DNA of 64,000 bases from Bacillota bacterium (GCA_030057655.1 JASGUQ010000038.1:35675-99674); one strand, 5' to 3'. Positions 9,282 through 18,035 are shown, numbered from the stretch's first letter. Notes: generated by a model from the letters alone, not told the origin. A program made the numbers and translations.

Positions 9282-10715
9282 TTAGTCCTCAGAGGCTTTG
9301 TCCTCTGCTTTCTTGGCTTTTTTCTTTGCAGGAGCCTTTTTGGTCTTGTTTTCTTCCTCGTCCAGCGCCTCGGTGACAGATTCCAGCACTTCCTGAACGT
9401 CTACCGGCTCGTCATGCTCACCCTCGTGCACGGAAACTTCTGCGTTTTTCACAAGCAGATCCACAACCTTGCGGCTGGTGGCCAGGTCTTTGAAGTTTTC
9501 CTTCTGGTTTTCAGAAAGGCCGGCTTTGTAGGCTTCCGGCTCCTGACCGGCTTCCTTCGCGTAGCGCTCAATCTGCTCCTCGGTTTCTTCCTCAGATGCC
9601 TCAAGCTTTTCAACCTTGGCAATCTCGTCGATCACCAACTCGGTCTTGACGCTGTTTTTGGCGTCCATGCGGATGTTGTCCCTGAGGTCTTCTTCCGTTG
9701 TGTTGGTATAGCGCAGATAATCCTCCATGCGCAGCCCCTGGTAAGCCATCTGCATCTTCATGTTCATCATCTGCCGGTCGATCTGGCGCTCGACCATGGC
9801 ATCGGGGATGTCGCAGTCGGCGGCGTCAACAGCCTTCTGAACCAGCTCGTTCTCAAGGCTGACTTCCGCCTGCTTGTCGCGGCGCTCTTCCAGTTCCTTG
9901 ACGATGGCTTCGCGGTATTCCGCAAACGTCTTGTGCTCGGACACATCCTGCGCGAAATCATCGTCTAATTCGGGCTTGACCTGGTGGGTGGCAGAATTGA
10001 CTTTGACCTCAAACTGCGCCTCTTTTCCGGAGAGCGCTTCGGAATGATACTGCTCGGGGAAGGTGACGGTGATGACCTTTTCATCCCCGACCTTCATGCC
10101 GATCACCTGCTCCTCAAAGCCCGGAATAAAGGACCCGGAGCCCAAAACCAGGTTGTGCCCGTCGGCCTGTCCGCCTTCAAAGGCAACGCCGTCCACACGG
10201 CCCAGGTAATTGATGTTGGCGGTGTCCCCTTCAGCCAGCGCGCGATCCACAACATCTTCCGTGGTGGTCATCTTGCTGATGTCATGGGAAATGCGGTGCT
10301 CAACCTCTTCCTCGGACACCGGGTGCAGGTGGCGGGTGCCTTTCAGGCCCTTGTACTCGCCCAGGGTCACATCCGGCTTGACATAGACAGTCGCCGTGAA
10401 CTTGAGGTCCTGGCCGGAAGCGATCTGATCCACAGACACGCTGGGCTGATCCACCGGGAAAAGGTCCTCCGCTTTGACCGCTTCCTCATAAAGGTCCGGA
10501 AAAATCAGATCAAAGGCATCATCATAAAAGATGGCCTCGCCGTACATATTTTCAATCAGCCTGCGGGGCGCCTTGCCCTTGCGGAATCCCGGCACGCTGA
10601 TGCGGCCGCGGTTTTTCTGAAAAGATTTCTGCATGGCGGCATCAAAATCCGCCGAAGGCACTTCGAAGGTGATTTTGTACTGGTTGCCGCTGATTTTTTC
10701 TGCCTTGAAACTCAT
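9282..10715 (-). CDS. tig: trigger factor, ribosome-bound chaperone and PPIase
   Basis: A 477-residue trigger factor that binds nascent chains at the ribosome exit. The ribosome-binding signature appears as VPGFRKGKAP (about 39-48), followed by the FKBP-type peptidyl-prolyl isomerase domain (about 150-240, with NINYLGRVDG and GSGSFIPGFE) and the helical C-terminal arms. The last 30 residues form a charged lysine/glutamate tail (KKAPAKKKAKK) not present in all homologues. ATG at 10715 is chosen since AGGAGGA lies 5 bases upstream; an earlier ATG overlaps that site. First gene of the tig-clpP-clpX-lon-engB block. Confidence 0.96.
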   Translation of the reverse strand: MSFKAEKISGNQYKITFEVPSADFDAAMQKSFQKNRGRISVPGFRKGKAPRRLIENMYGEAIFYDDAFDLIFPDLYEEAVKAEDLFPVDQPSVSVDQIASGQDLKFTATVYVKPDVTLGEYKGLKGTRHLHPVSEEEVEHRISHDISKMTTTEDVVDRALAEGDTANINYLGRVDGVAFEGGQADGHNLVLGSGSFIPGFEEQVIGMKVGDEKVITVTFPEQYHSEALSGKEAQFEVKVNSATHQVKPELDDDFAQDVSEHKTFAEYREAIVKELEERRDKQAEVSLENELVQKAVDAADCDIPDAMVERQIDRQMMNMKMQMAYQGLRMEDYLRYTNTTEEDLRDNIRMDAKNSVKTELVIDEIAKVEKLEASEEETEEQIERYAKEAGQEPEAYKAGLSENQKENFKDLATSRKVVDLLVKNAEVSVHEGEHDEPVDVQEVLESVTEALDEEENKTKKAPAKKKAKKAEDKASED

Positions 10716-10769
10716 GAACATCCTCCTAAGCTTGTGTGGCGCTCGTATTCTTAAAATGCGCCATAGGAT

Positions 10770-10798
10770 AAAATACCATTTATTACATCTGAATGCAA
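10770..10798 (-). promoter_or_regulatory. promoter of tig-clpPX-lon block
   Basis: TTGCAT (plus 10793-10798), 17-base spacer, TATTTT (plus 10770-10775) with TGG before the -10 (extended -10). It lies 55 bases upstream of the tig start. A phased repeat array (10801-10850) abuts it upstream. Confidence 0.6.
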
Positions 10799-10800
10799 GC

Positions 10801-10850
10801 ATTATCCAGATACTCGGGTTTTTACCCAGATAAGTACGATTTTACCCGAA
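10801..10850. repeat. three 20-bp-phased repeats upstream of tig
   Basis: ATTATCCAGA (10801), TTTACCCAGA (10821) and TTTACCCGAA (10841) begin exactly 20 bases apart, i.e. about two helical turns. CCAGATA recurs at 10806 and 10826. They lie immediately upstream of the tig -35 and about 65 or more bases before the divergent regulator's promoter, as expected for a binding array. Confidence 0.5.
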
Positions 10851-10914
10851 AAACACCCTGAAAAACAGTCTTTTCAACATATTTTCCCTCATCTCTCCAA
10901 AATAAGCGTGTTTC

Positions 10915-10945
10915 TTTTCATTCCGGCTTTGAAGTGTTATACTTC
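10915..10945 (+). promoter_or_regulatory. promoter and palindrome of CdaR-like gene
   Basis: TTTTCA (10915-10920), 17-base spacer and TATACT (10938-10943). The -10 lies inside the interrupted palindrome GAAGT-N5-ACTTC (10931-10945), a plausible autoregulatory operator. Confidence 0.5.
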
Positions 10946-10969
10946 ATGAGGAAAAAGGAGGGCGACGAA

Positions 10970-12037
10970 TTGTCAAGCAAAATGATGCAGAAAATTGCTG
11001 ATCTGTTTAAAAGCCTTCGTCAGCCTGTCTTCCTTCTGGACAAGACGGGGCGCTGTTTGATACCGCAGCAGCCGGACACCTTCCTGCTCCCTGAAAGCCT
11101 CAAGGAGAATGTGCTTGTATCCAAATCCGGATACCTGTTTTATACCCTGCCTGGCTTTATGACGCATACGTTGGCCACCAAAGACAGGCCGGAAGCAGGC
11201 GACATCCTGCTGCTGTGCGTGAAGCTGATCGCAACTTTCCAGCAAGAGGAAGGCATTACAGGAGAGGTCACAAACGCCTTAAAGCGATTGGTGAACAGGG
11301 AACTGAGCGAGCTGGAGATGGACGCCCTTGCCAATGAGCATGGGATCCCGTTTCACCACGCCAGGTGCGCGCTGCTGATCCGCTTTCAGCGGCCTTATCA
11401 GCAATTTACGCAGGATTCCACGCTCAGCGATTTCATCCCGCAGTCACCGGGCGACCTGGCGGTGCCCATCGACAATTACAACTTGCTGCTTTTATGCAGC
11501 CTGACGGAAACAAACCGGGAGGACATGGGCGAATACGCGCTGGCCCTTCTTGACTCCATTCAAATGGAGCTGGGGCTTCAGGCTCACATCGGCATTGGCG
11601 AAAGCGTTTCAAACCTGACAGACACCGCGCTGTCTTTCCATCAAGCCTGGCAGGCCATTCAGATCGGCAGCGTATTCTGCCCTGAGGTTTTAGTATATGA
11701 TTATAAAAGCCTGCTGCTGGAAAGGTTTGTGATGGATTGCCTTCCACAGCAATCCAGGCAGTACATTGACCTGCTGTTCAACAGAAAAACAGCCAAGCTG
11801 TTCAATGAGGAGATGCTTGAAACCGTCCGCGTTTTTTTTAAAAACGACCTGAACCTGACGGACGCGGCGAGGGAGCTTTATATTCACCGAAACACCCTGG
11901 TTTACAGGCTGGATAAGATTCAAAAGGTGTCCGGCCTTGATTTGAGGCACTTCAGGGACGCGATGCTGTTCAAGCTGTTCAATGACCTGAGAATACGGGA
12001 AACCATCTCCGGCTCAAAAGAATCATCCAAACACTGA
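10970..12037 (+). CDS. CdaR/PucR-type transcriptional regulator
   Basis: A 355-residue regulator. The C-terminal 60 residues (RVFFKNDLNLTDAARELYIH, then RNTLVYRLDKIQKVSG) form the PucR/CdaR helix-turn-helix; the centre (about 180-250) has a degenerate GGDEF-like region with LLALLDSI and HIGIGESVS typical of the CdaR family; the N-terminus may be a small sensing domain. TTG at 10970 is chosen because AAAGGAGGG lies 8 bases upstream, whereas the in-frame ATGs before it overlap the promoter. It precedes the S41 peptidase by 11 bases and is probably co-transcribed with it. The signal is unknown. Confidence 0.82.
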   Translation: MSSKMMQKIADLFKSLRQPVFLLDKTGRCLIPQQPDTFLLPESLKENVLVSKSGYLFYTLPGFMTHTLATKDRPEAGDILLLCVKLIATFQQEEGITGEVTNALKRLVNRELSELEMDALANEHGIPFHHARCALLIRFQRPYQQFTQDSTLSDFIPQSPGDLAVPIDNYNLLLLCSLTETNREDMGEYALALLDSIQMELGLQAHIGIGESVSNLTDTALSFHQAWQAIQIGSVFCPEVLVYDYKSLLLERFVMDCLPQQSRQYIDLLFNRKTAKLFNEEMLETVRVFFKNDLNLTDAARELYIHRNTLVYRLDKIQKVSGLDLRHFRDAMLFKLFNDLRIRETISGSKESSKH

Positions 12038-12048
12038 AAGAGGCAACA

Positions 12049-13248
12049 ATGATGAATCACAAGTCCATTCTGAAAAGAGCAGCCGCGCTGATGCTTGCCC
12101 TGCTTCTGCTGTCCCCCGTCATTTCCATGGCGGCAAGGAATGAAACCGTCACCATCCCGAAGGAAGAGTATGAACGGCTGAAGCGCTATGAACTGGTCGA
12201 AGAAGTGCGCCAGTATGTGGACGCCTTCTTTTATGTGGAGCCGGACGAGCAAAAAATGATGGACGGCGCCATACAAGGGCTTCTTTCCGGGCTTGGAGAT
12301 ATTTACTCCTTCTATTACCCTGAGGAAGCCTGGGCCAAGATGCAGGAGGAGGATTCCGGCAAGTACGCGGGGATCGGCGTTCAGATGCTGGGCGATTACA
12401 ACACCGGGGCCGTGACCATCACCCGCGTGTTCCGCAACACCCCGGCCGAAGCCGCAGGCCTGAAAAAAGGCGATGTGTTCTACCTGGTGGAAGACCTTGA
12501 GGTGACCGCCACAACAATGAACGACGCGGTGGACATCATGCGCGGCGTGCCCGGGGAAAAGGTTCATGTTGAGGTGCTTCGCAACGGCGAGATCCTTCCT
12601 TTTGACCTGATCAAGGCAAACATTATCGTCAACCGCGCTGAGTACAAGATGATCGATGACAAGGTCGGCTACATCATCCTCTATGAGTTCGCCGGCGGCA
12701 GCAAGGAAGCTTTTGTCGAGGCTTATGAGGCGCTAAAGAATGCCGGAATGCAGCATCTGATTTTTGACCTTCGCGATAACCCGGGCGGCTGGGTTGGCGA
12801 CGCGGAAAAGATCGGAGATATTTTCCTGGATCAGAAAATGCTCTACTATACCCAGGACCGCTTTGACCGCAAGAAGGAATACTTCACCAAGGCAGGCGCG
12901 GACCCCATGCCCATGACCATCCTTGTCAATGAAAACTCCGCCTCGGCAAGCGAGATCCTGGCCGCAGCCATGAAGGATCACAAGCGCGCGGAACTTATCG
13001 GAGTGAAGACCTTTGGTAAGGGCGTTATTCAGTTTGTTATACCGCTGTCAGACAACAAATCCGGTTTCCAGTTCACGGCCGCTCAGTACTTCTCCCCTCT
13101 TGGACACAAAGTACACAAGGAGGGCATCGTCCCTGATATGATCGTGGAGATGCCGGAAGAACAAAAACATGTGCTGTTTGATACGGGTGATCTGGCGGAC
13201 CCGCAGCTCGCGGCGGCCTATGAGCATGTTCTGAAGAACCTTCAATAA
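12049..13248 (+). CDS. S41 family C-terminal processing peptidase (CtpA-like)
   Basis: A 399-residue exported serine protease. Residues 1-28 form a signal peptide (ALMLALLLLSPVISMAA); a CtpA N-terminal helical part follows, then a PDZ domain (about 100-180, GIGVQMLG and TPAEAAGLKKGDV) and the S41 catalytic core. The Ser/Lys dyad is present with the family spacing of 25: Ser299 in NENSASASE and Lys324 in TFGKG. It probably trims cell-envelope proteins outside the membrane. Two adjacent ATG codons can start it. It shares an operon with the CdaR-like regulator and ends at a bidirectional terminator. Confidence 0.93.
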   Translation: MMNHKSILKRAAALMLALLLLSPVISMAARNETVTIPKEEYERLKRYELVEEVRQYVDAFFYVEPDEQKMMDGAIQGLLSGLGDIYSFYYPEEAWAKMQEEDSGKYAGIGVQMLGDYNTGAVTITRVFRNTPAEAAGLKKGDVFYLVEDLEVTATTMNDAVDIMRGVPGEKVHVEVLRNGEILPFDLIKANIIVNRAEYKMIDDKVGYIILYEFAGGSKEAFVEAYEALKNAGMQHLIFDLRDNPGGWVGDAEKIGDIFLDQKMLYYTQDRFDRKKEYFTKAGADPMPMTILVNENSASASEILAAAMKDHKRAELIGVKTFGKGVIQFVIPLSDNKSGFQFTAAQYFSPLGHKVHKEGIVPDMIVEMPEEQKHVLFDTGDLADPQLAAAYEHVLKNLQ

Positions 13249-13255
13249 TGCAGAA

Positions 13256-13293
13256 AAAAACTAACCGGGTGACCACGCGCCACCCGGTTTTTG
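13256..13293. terminator. bidirectional terminator
   Basis: A 9-bp stem AACCGGGTG/CACCCGGTT (13263-13271 with 13281-13289). T residues follow on the plus strand, and the A-run at 13254-13260 gives a T-tract on the minus strand, so it serves the S41 gene and the convergent coiled-coil gene. Confidence 0.88.
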
Positions 13294-13308
13294 TTGTTGA
13301 TACGCTAA

Positions 13309-13947
13309 TCAGTTCTCTTCTTCGTTGTACTGGACGCCTGCCAGGTTCTGGCGAATGAGGCGCAGTTCGTTGAGCTGAGCGGCGACGGTGTTGTCCACAT
13401 GGGCCAGGATACCATCCAATTCCTGCTGGGTCTGGCTGCGCAGCGCCTGGGCGTGCTGGTTGGCGTTTTCCAGGATCTCGCGGGCCTGCGCTTCCGCACG
13501 GGCCAAGATGGTGGTTTCGGAAACCAACTCATCAGCGCGGGCCTTGGCGTCTTCTAGAGTGTGGTTGGCGCGCGCCTGAGCGTCGGCCAGGATGGCGCTG
13601 GCTTCATCTTCCGCTGCCTTCTTGGTTTGGACAACATAGTTGTCAACGCTTTGCTTGTTGTTCTGGGCGTAGGTATTGGCTTCGTTGACGGTACCCTGCG
13701 CCTGCGCCATGGCCTGGGAAATGGTCTCCTCCGCCTTTTGCTTGGCGTCCGTCAGGATATGCTCCTCATTTTCCAGGAGCTTCTGAGCCGTTTCAAGCGC
13801 CGGATCATAGGAAGAGACGATCCGTTTGATGAGCTCCGTGGCAGTCCCCTGGTTGACCATCACTGTGTCAGTCAGAGGGATCTTCTTTGAGTTTTTGAGC
13901 AGCAGGGTCAGTTCATCGGCAAGGGCAAATACTTCGGTTCTGGACAT
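13309..13947 (-). CDS. coiled-coil protein, DivIVA/ATPase-subunit-like
   Basis: A 212-residue soluble protein. After an N-terminal 50-residue region it is a long alanine- and glutamine-rich helix (residues about 55-185: repeated AQARA, EDAKARADE, ARAEAQARE heptads), i.e. an extended coiled coil resembling DivIVA or V-type ATPase peripheral-stalk helices. It might organise cell division or envelope proteins, but no specific function can be assigned. ATG at 13947 follows GAAGGAGG by 7 bases. It is the last gene of the alr-rsmD-coaD run, 13 bases after coaD. Confidence 0.7.
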   Translation of the reverse strand: MSRTEVFALADELTLLLKNSKKIPLTDTVMVNQGTATELIKRIVSSYDPALETAQKLLENEEHILTDAKQKAEETISQAMAQAQGTVNEANTYAQNNKQSVDNYVVQTKKAAEDEASAILADAQARANHTLEDAKARADELVSETTILARAEAQAREILENANQHAQALRSQTQQELDGILAHVDNTVAAQLNELRLIRQNLAGVQYNEEEN

Positions 13948-13960
13948 TTGGGTTCCTCCT

Positions 13961-14452
13961 TCAAACATTGTTTTTGTGTAGTCGTTCTTTCAAAACCTTT
14001 TCCACGCAGGGCGGTACAAAATGGCTGACATCTCCACCGAAAGCTGCGATCTGCCGGATAAGCGAGGAGGAGATGTCCATGGTTTCCCCGCCTGCAGGTA
14101 AAAAAATGGTCTCAAGCCCCGGCAAAAGGAGCGCGTTGGCGCGCGCCATGGCGGACTCACTCTCCAGATCGGCTGCGTTTCGGATCCCCTTAATGACCTG
14201 GAAACAGCCTTCCCTTTTTGCCAGATCCGCCAGCAACCCACTGTCAGTCAACACGCGGAAACGGGTCAGGCCCTTCTCCCGGCAGGCTGTTTTAATCAGG
14301 CGGGCGCGCTCCTGCGCCGGCAAAAACCCTTTTTTATCAGGGTTGACCATGACAGCGATGATTAGCTCATCCAAAAACGTTAATGAGCGGCTGATCAGAT
14401 CCAGATGGCCATTGGTCAAAGGATCAAAACTGCCGGGAAAAATGGCCTTCAC
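13961..14452 (-). CDS. coaD: phosphopantetheine adenylyltransferase
   Basis: A 163-residue enzyme that adenylates 4'-phosphopantetheine to dephospho-CoA, the penultimate step of coenzyme A synthesis. The nucleotidyltransferase signature GSFDPLTNGH (residues 7-16, with the T/HxGH-type motif) and the C-terminal ISSSLIRQ motif are intact and the length is normal. Its start overlaps the rsmD stop by 4 bases (ATGA), the usual rsmD-coaD pairing. Confidence 0.97.
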   Translation of the reverse strand: MKAIFPGSFDPLTNGHLDLISRSLTFLDELIIAVMVNPDKKGFLPAQERARLIKTACREKGLTRFRVLTDSGLLADLAKREGCFQVIKGIRNAADLESESAMARANALLLPGLETIFLPAGGETMDISSSLIRQIAAFGGDVSHFVPPCVEKVLKERLHKNNV

Positions 14453-15009
14453 TGCTCCTGCTCCTTCTGTGTCATCAGCCTCAGCATGGTATCGCCATAC
14501 CGGCGTTCCTTGATGACTTCATAGGGTTCCATCGGTTCAAACGCCAGGTTTTTGCCGGTTTCCAGCACAACAATTCCGTCCGGATCCAATAACTGTGCCT
14601 TGTTGATGGTCGATAATATTATACCCACATCCATTTTATAAGGCGGATCCAAAAAAAGCAAATCAAAGCTGTTTTTCTCATGTGCAAGCTTTGAAACAGC
14701 ATCCTGCCAATTCATCAGAAGCGCTGTGCTTTGCTCCTTAAGCCCTAAAAGATCGATGTTTTTTTTGACACAGGCAATGGCTTCCTGCCCGTTATCGCAG
14801 AACACGCATGACGCGGCGCCCCGGCTCAAGGCTTCAAGCCCCATGGCGCCGGAGCCCGCGAACAAGTCCAGCACGCGGCTGTCCGGAACCTCCCTCATCA
14901 GCATGCTGAATACAGCCTCACGAATCAAAGACCTGGTTGGCCTGGTATTATTTCCGGAAGGCGAAAACAACTGTCTGGAGCGGTGGATGCCGCCTGTAAT
15001 ACGAAGCAC
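14449..15009 (-). CDS. rsmD: 16S rRNA (guanine966-N2)-methyltransferase
   Basis: A 186-residue SAM-dependent methyltransferase that modifies G966 of 16S rRNA. The SAM-binding motif LDLFAGSGAMGLEALSRG (about residues 46-63) and the catalytic LFLDPPY (about 120-126) are present. The N-terminal MLRITGG start is typical. It follows the membrane-protein gene by 3 bases and overlaps coaD, so the whole group is probably one transcript. Confidence 0.95.
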   Translation of the reverse strand: MLRITGGIHRSRQLFSPSGNNTRPTRSLIREAVFSMLMREVPDSRVLDLFAGSGAMGLEALSRGAASCVFCDNGQEAIACVKKNIDLLGLKEQSTALLMNWQDAVSKLAHEKNSFDLLFLDPPYKMDVGIILSTINKAQLLDPDGIVVLETGKNLAFEPMEPYEVIKERRYGDTMLRLMTQKEQEQ

Positions 15010-15012
15010 GGC

Positions 15013-15825
15013 TTAGACCAGCTGTTTTGGTTCGTTGCGGCGGGCCGCCGCTTTTTTCTTTTGACGGCGTGCGGTACTTTTCGCGTTGGAAGCGATGCCG
15101 CCATGCACCAAGGCGCGGAAAGCCTCGCCCCTTTGGTAACCAACGCCATAAAAGAAAGGCGCCAGCAAAACCAGCAGCGGAGAAAGACGCTCCACAAGCA
15201 GAATGCCATCCGGATTTCCCTGGCCGGCAATATTGACAAAGGGAAAAACAAGCAGGCGCGTGATAATGCGCACTCCGTCCGCCAGGCCAAAGGCTTTGAC
15301 GTCATTGTAATAATGAAGCGCCAGGCTGATGTCCAGACGGTTTTGATAAGCGGAGAGCCAGGCGGGAAGCGCCCCCAGGGAATAGGTTTCTCTGGTCGCC
15401 GCCAAAGCATGGATCAAGCAAAGAAGCACAAAAGGCAAGGCGCCAAAGAACATGGTCACATACCCTTTGGCAGGATGAAAACACTTGTTCAGATCGTCCT
15501 TGCTGACAGGCTTGCCTTCCTGCTGGCGCGTCAGCGCGATTTCTGCGAAGCTGACATCGTTTTCGCCGCGGTTGACGCCTGAAGAATACATCAGGGACGC
15601 GAAACCAACCACCACTGCGATGTTGATCGCAACCCTGAGCCAAGCGACATCCAGTACCATAAGCTGACCCATGAACAAAAACAAAAGCGCTGAAACAGCG
15701 ATGTAGACAAAAACACCCAAGCCGCGCCTGAGAGCGAGCGGACTAAAAGCATTCCCTTTCAGGTAAGGCTTTTTAACCGGCTGCACCTTGCCGCGGGATG
15801 ATTTTTTAGCGGGTTTATTTTGCAT
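15013..15825 (-). CDS. hypothetical multi-pass membrane protein
   Basis: A 270-residue protein with a basic N-terminus, about five hydrophobic segments (two paired near 30-85, then VTMFFGALPFVLLCLIHALA, RLLVFPFVNIAG and LSPLLVLLAPFFYGVGY) and a basic C-terminal tail (ARRQKKKAAARRN). No catalytic motif was recognised. ATG at 15825 is chosen since GGAGG lies 7 bases upstream. It sits between alr and rsmD, 13 bases after the former, and is presumably co-expressed with both. Function unknown. Confidence 0.65.
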   Translation of the reverse strand: MQNKPAKKSSRGKVQPVKKPYLKGNAFSPLALRRGLGVFVYIAVSALLFLFMGQLMVLDVAWLRVAINIAVVVGFASLMYSSGVNRGENDVSFAEIALTRQQEGKPVSKDDLNKCFHPAKGYVTMFFGALPFVLLCLIHALAATRETYSLGALPAWLSAYQNRLDISLALHYYNDVKAFGLADGVRIITRLLVFPFVNIAGQGNPDGILLVERLSPLLVLLAPFFYGVGYQRGEAFRALVHGGIASNAKSTARRQKKKAAARRNEPKQLV

Positions 15826-15838
15826 AAGCTTTCCTCCG

Positions 15839-16933
15839 TCAGTCTTCATAAATCCTGGGGACGCGGGATGTTATCGACAGCAGCACCTCATAGGGGATGG
15901 TGTTCAGCATGTCGGCCAAGTCCAGGGCATCTATTCTTTCACCGCCGCTTTGACCCAACAGGACAGCCTTGTCTCCAATCTGAACATCGCCGGCATCGGT
16001 GATATCCGCCATGATTTGATCCATGCAGACCCGCCCCAAAACCGGGCAGCGCACCCCGCCAACCAGTACAGATGCCTTGTTGGACAGGCCCCTGTTGTAT
16101 CCGTCTCCATACCCCACCGCGAGCGTCGCGATCCTGGTATCCCTTTGCAGATGGATCGTTGCGCCATAGCTGACGTATTCGCCTTTCTGCGCTGTTTTAA
16201 TGTGCGTGATCTCCGCAAACCAGCTTAGCACCGGCTTCAGATCCGCCGTTGTGCTGACAGGAGAATAGCCGTACAGCGCGATGCCCGCCCGCACCATGTT
16301 CAGCCTGGTTTCAGGGAACCTCAGCAGCGCGGAAGTACCGCTCGCGTGCAGAAGCAGGCCATCGGGCAATTCCTCTGCCAACGCATTGAACCGTTTGAAC
16401 TGTTCCAGGGTATGGTCGGCAGACACGGCATCCGCGCAGGCAAAATGCGTAAAAGCGCCGGTTATGCGGACATTTTTAAGCCCCTTCGCCGTTTGAAGCA
16501 GAGACTTGAGCTCCCCCCTGCTTTTAACACCGATCCGGTTCATGCCGGTGTCCAGTTTGATGTGCGCCAAAGCAGGCTTATGATGCTTTTTGGACGAGCT
16601 TTCCGCAAAACGCAGGTGATCTTTGGTAAAAACGGTGAGCGTCAGCCCGGCTTCAACCGCCATATCGGTGCTTTCCTCCGACAGGCCCGCCAGCACCAGA
16701 ATGGGCAAAGTGATACCAGCTTTTCGAAGCGCAAGGCCTTCTTCCGCCAGCGCGACAGCCAGATAATCAACGCCGTCTTTTTCAGCGCGCTCCGCCATCC
16801 GGCAGAGGCCATGGCCATAAGCATCCGCCTTGACCACCGCCATCAGCATGACATCTTTTCCGATGGCCTGCCTGACTGCCTGAATGTTGTGGGAAAACGC
16901 GCCAAGATCAACCCGAGCGTATGTCTGCCTCAT
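15839..16933 (-). CDS. alr: alanine racemase
   Basis: A 364-residue PLP-dependent enzyme converting L- to D-alanine for peptidoglycan. The PLP lysine is in AVVKADAYGHG (Lys34 region) and the second catalytic residue, the tyrosine of YVSYGATIHL (about 250), is present, as is the C-terminal CMDQIMADIT motif. Length is normal. The ribosome binding site before ATG 16933 is weak. It heads a minus-strand run with rsmD and coaD from an extended -10 promoter at 16996-17025. Confidence 0.95.
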   Translation of the reverse strand: MRQTYARVDLGAFSHNIQAVRQAIGKDVMLMAVVKADAYGHGLCRMAERAEKDGVDYLAVALAEEGLALRKAGITLPILVLAGLSEESTDMAVEAGLTLTVFTKDHLRFAESSSKKHHKPALAHIKLDTGMNRIGVKSRGELKSLLQTAKGLKNVRITGAFTHFACADAVSADHTLEQFKRFNALAEELPDGLLLHASGTSALLRFPETRLNMVRAGIALYGYSPVSTTADLKPVLSWFAEITHIKTAQKGEYVSYGATIHLQRDTRIATLAVGYGDGYNRGLSNKASVLVGGVRCPVLGRVCMDQIMADITDAGDVQIGDKAVLLGQSGGERIDALDLADMLNTIPYEVLLSITSRVPRIYED

Positions 16934-16993
16934 GCTGACATGAACCTGCTGCTTTCTTTTGGATTGGATGGATTCCCACCCTGAGCAATGCTG

Positions 16994-17025
16994 GGATTAT
17001 ACCATAAGCCGTTTATTCGTGCCAC
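16994..17025 (-). promoter_or_regulatory. promoter of alr run
   Basis: TATAAT (plus 16996-17001) is preceded by TGG (extended -10); GTGGCA (plus 17020-17025) at 18 bases is a fair -35. The -10 is inside GGATTATACC, inverted exactly at 17060-17069. Confidence 0.6.
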
Positions 17026-17059
17026 CTTTGCACAAAAGCATGGTTTTCTTCAGGATTCG

Positions 17060-17069
17060 GGTATAATCC
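17060..17069 (+). promoter_or_regulatory. -10 element of divergent GNAT operon
   Basis: TATAAT at 17062-17067, inside GGTATAATCC. No good -35 is visible at 17 bases. The gene starts about 45 bases downstream. Confidence 0.4.
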
Positions 17070-17111
17070 ATTGCCTCTTTCTTTGGCAGGCACAAAACAT
17101 TTTGGAAAGGT

Positions 17112-18035
17112 GTGTTATTTATTTTATCCCAAGAGTCAACTCTTCAGTTTTCCCCGATTACGATCAGGGATAAGGATCACGCAAAAGCCCTGCTTAAACA
17201 AACGCACAGGGGCGCTTTGGAATACAACTTTACATCCAACTTCATCTGGAGCAAGATCTATAAGCTGCAAATCGCCTACTTTGAGGACAGGGTTATCGTG
17301 ATGTCCGACGAGGACGACCCGACCTTTATTTTCCCGGCAGGCCCGGGGCCTGTGGAACCGGTGGTCAAAGTGCTTTACGAATATGTTTCCCAGCGCGGGC
17401 ACAAGCTTGTGTTCAACACCGTTTTGAATGAAGACAAGGAAAAGCTTCAGGCTGCCTTCCCGGGCAAGTTTTGTTTTGAGGAAGACCGCAATGATTTTGA
17501 CTATGTGTACGAGTCGGAACGCCTGATCTCCCTTTCCGGGAAGAAACTGAGCGCCAAGCGAAACCACATCAATAAGTTCAAATTAGAAAATCCCAACTGG
17601 GAGTATGAAGTGATCACGCCTGAAAACATTGAGGAAACCCGCCAGATGAGCATTGACTGGTGCAAAATCGCCGGTTGTCAGAATGAAGAAAGCCTGTATG
17701 ACGAATCCTGCGCGGTGGAACGGACGTTTAAATACTTTTTTGATCTGGGGCTGACAGGCGGCCTGATCCGCTCGGAAGGAAAGGTGATCGCCTTCGCAAT
17801 CGGCGAAGAACTTAACGACAACACCTATGTTGTGCACATTGAGAAAGCTTTTTATGACATTCAGGGCGCCTATCAGATCATCAACCAGCAGTTCGCGGCA
17901 GCAAACTGCCAGGATTATGAATTGATCAACCGGGAAGACGACGCCGGGGACGAAGGCCTGCGCCGGGCAAAGCTGTCCTATTATCCTGCCTTCATGGTAG
18001 AAAAAAGCTCAGCCACGCTGCTGTCTCCCTTATGA
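17112..18035 (+). CDS. DUF2156 family protein (GNAT fold)
   Basis: A 307-residue protein of the DUF2156 type, related to the C-terminal acyltransferase half of lysyl-phosphatidylglycerol synthases but without the membrane part. Conserved features are the N-terminal ALEYNFTSNFIWS, the RLISLSGKKLSAKRNHINKF segment near residue 140 and the C-terminal ELINREDDAGDEGLRRAKLSYYP. It likely transfers an acyl or aminoacyl group. The GTG at 17112 has GGAAAGG very close upstream, so the exact start is uncertain. It overlaps the following GNAT gene by 4 bases (ATGA), forming a two-gene operon. Confidence 0.82.
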   Translation: MLFILSQESTLQFSPITIRDKDHAKALLKQTHRGALEYNFTSNFIWSKIYKLQIAYFEDRVIVMSDEDDPTFIFPAGPGPVEPVVKVLYEYVSQRGHKLVFNTVLNEDKEKLQAAFPGKFCFEEDRNDFDYVYESERLISLSGKKLSAKRNHINKFKLENPNWEYEVITPENIEETRQMSIDWCKIAGCQNEESLYDESCAVERTFKYFFDLGLTGGLIRSEGKVIAFAIGEELNDNTYVVHIEKAFYDIQGAYQIINQQFAAANCQDYELINREDDAGDEGLRRAKLSYYPAFMVEKSSATLLSPL

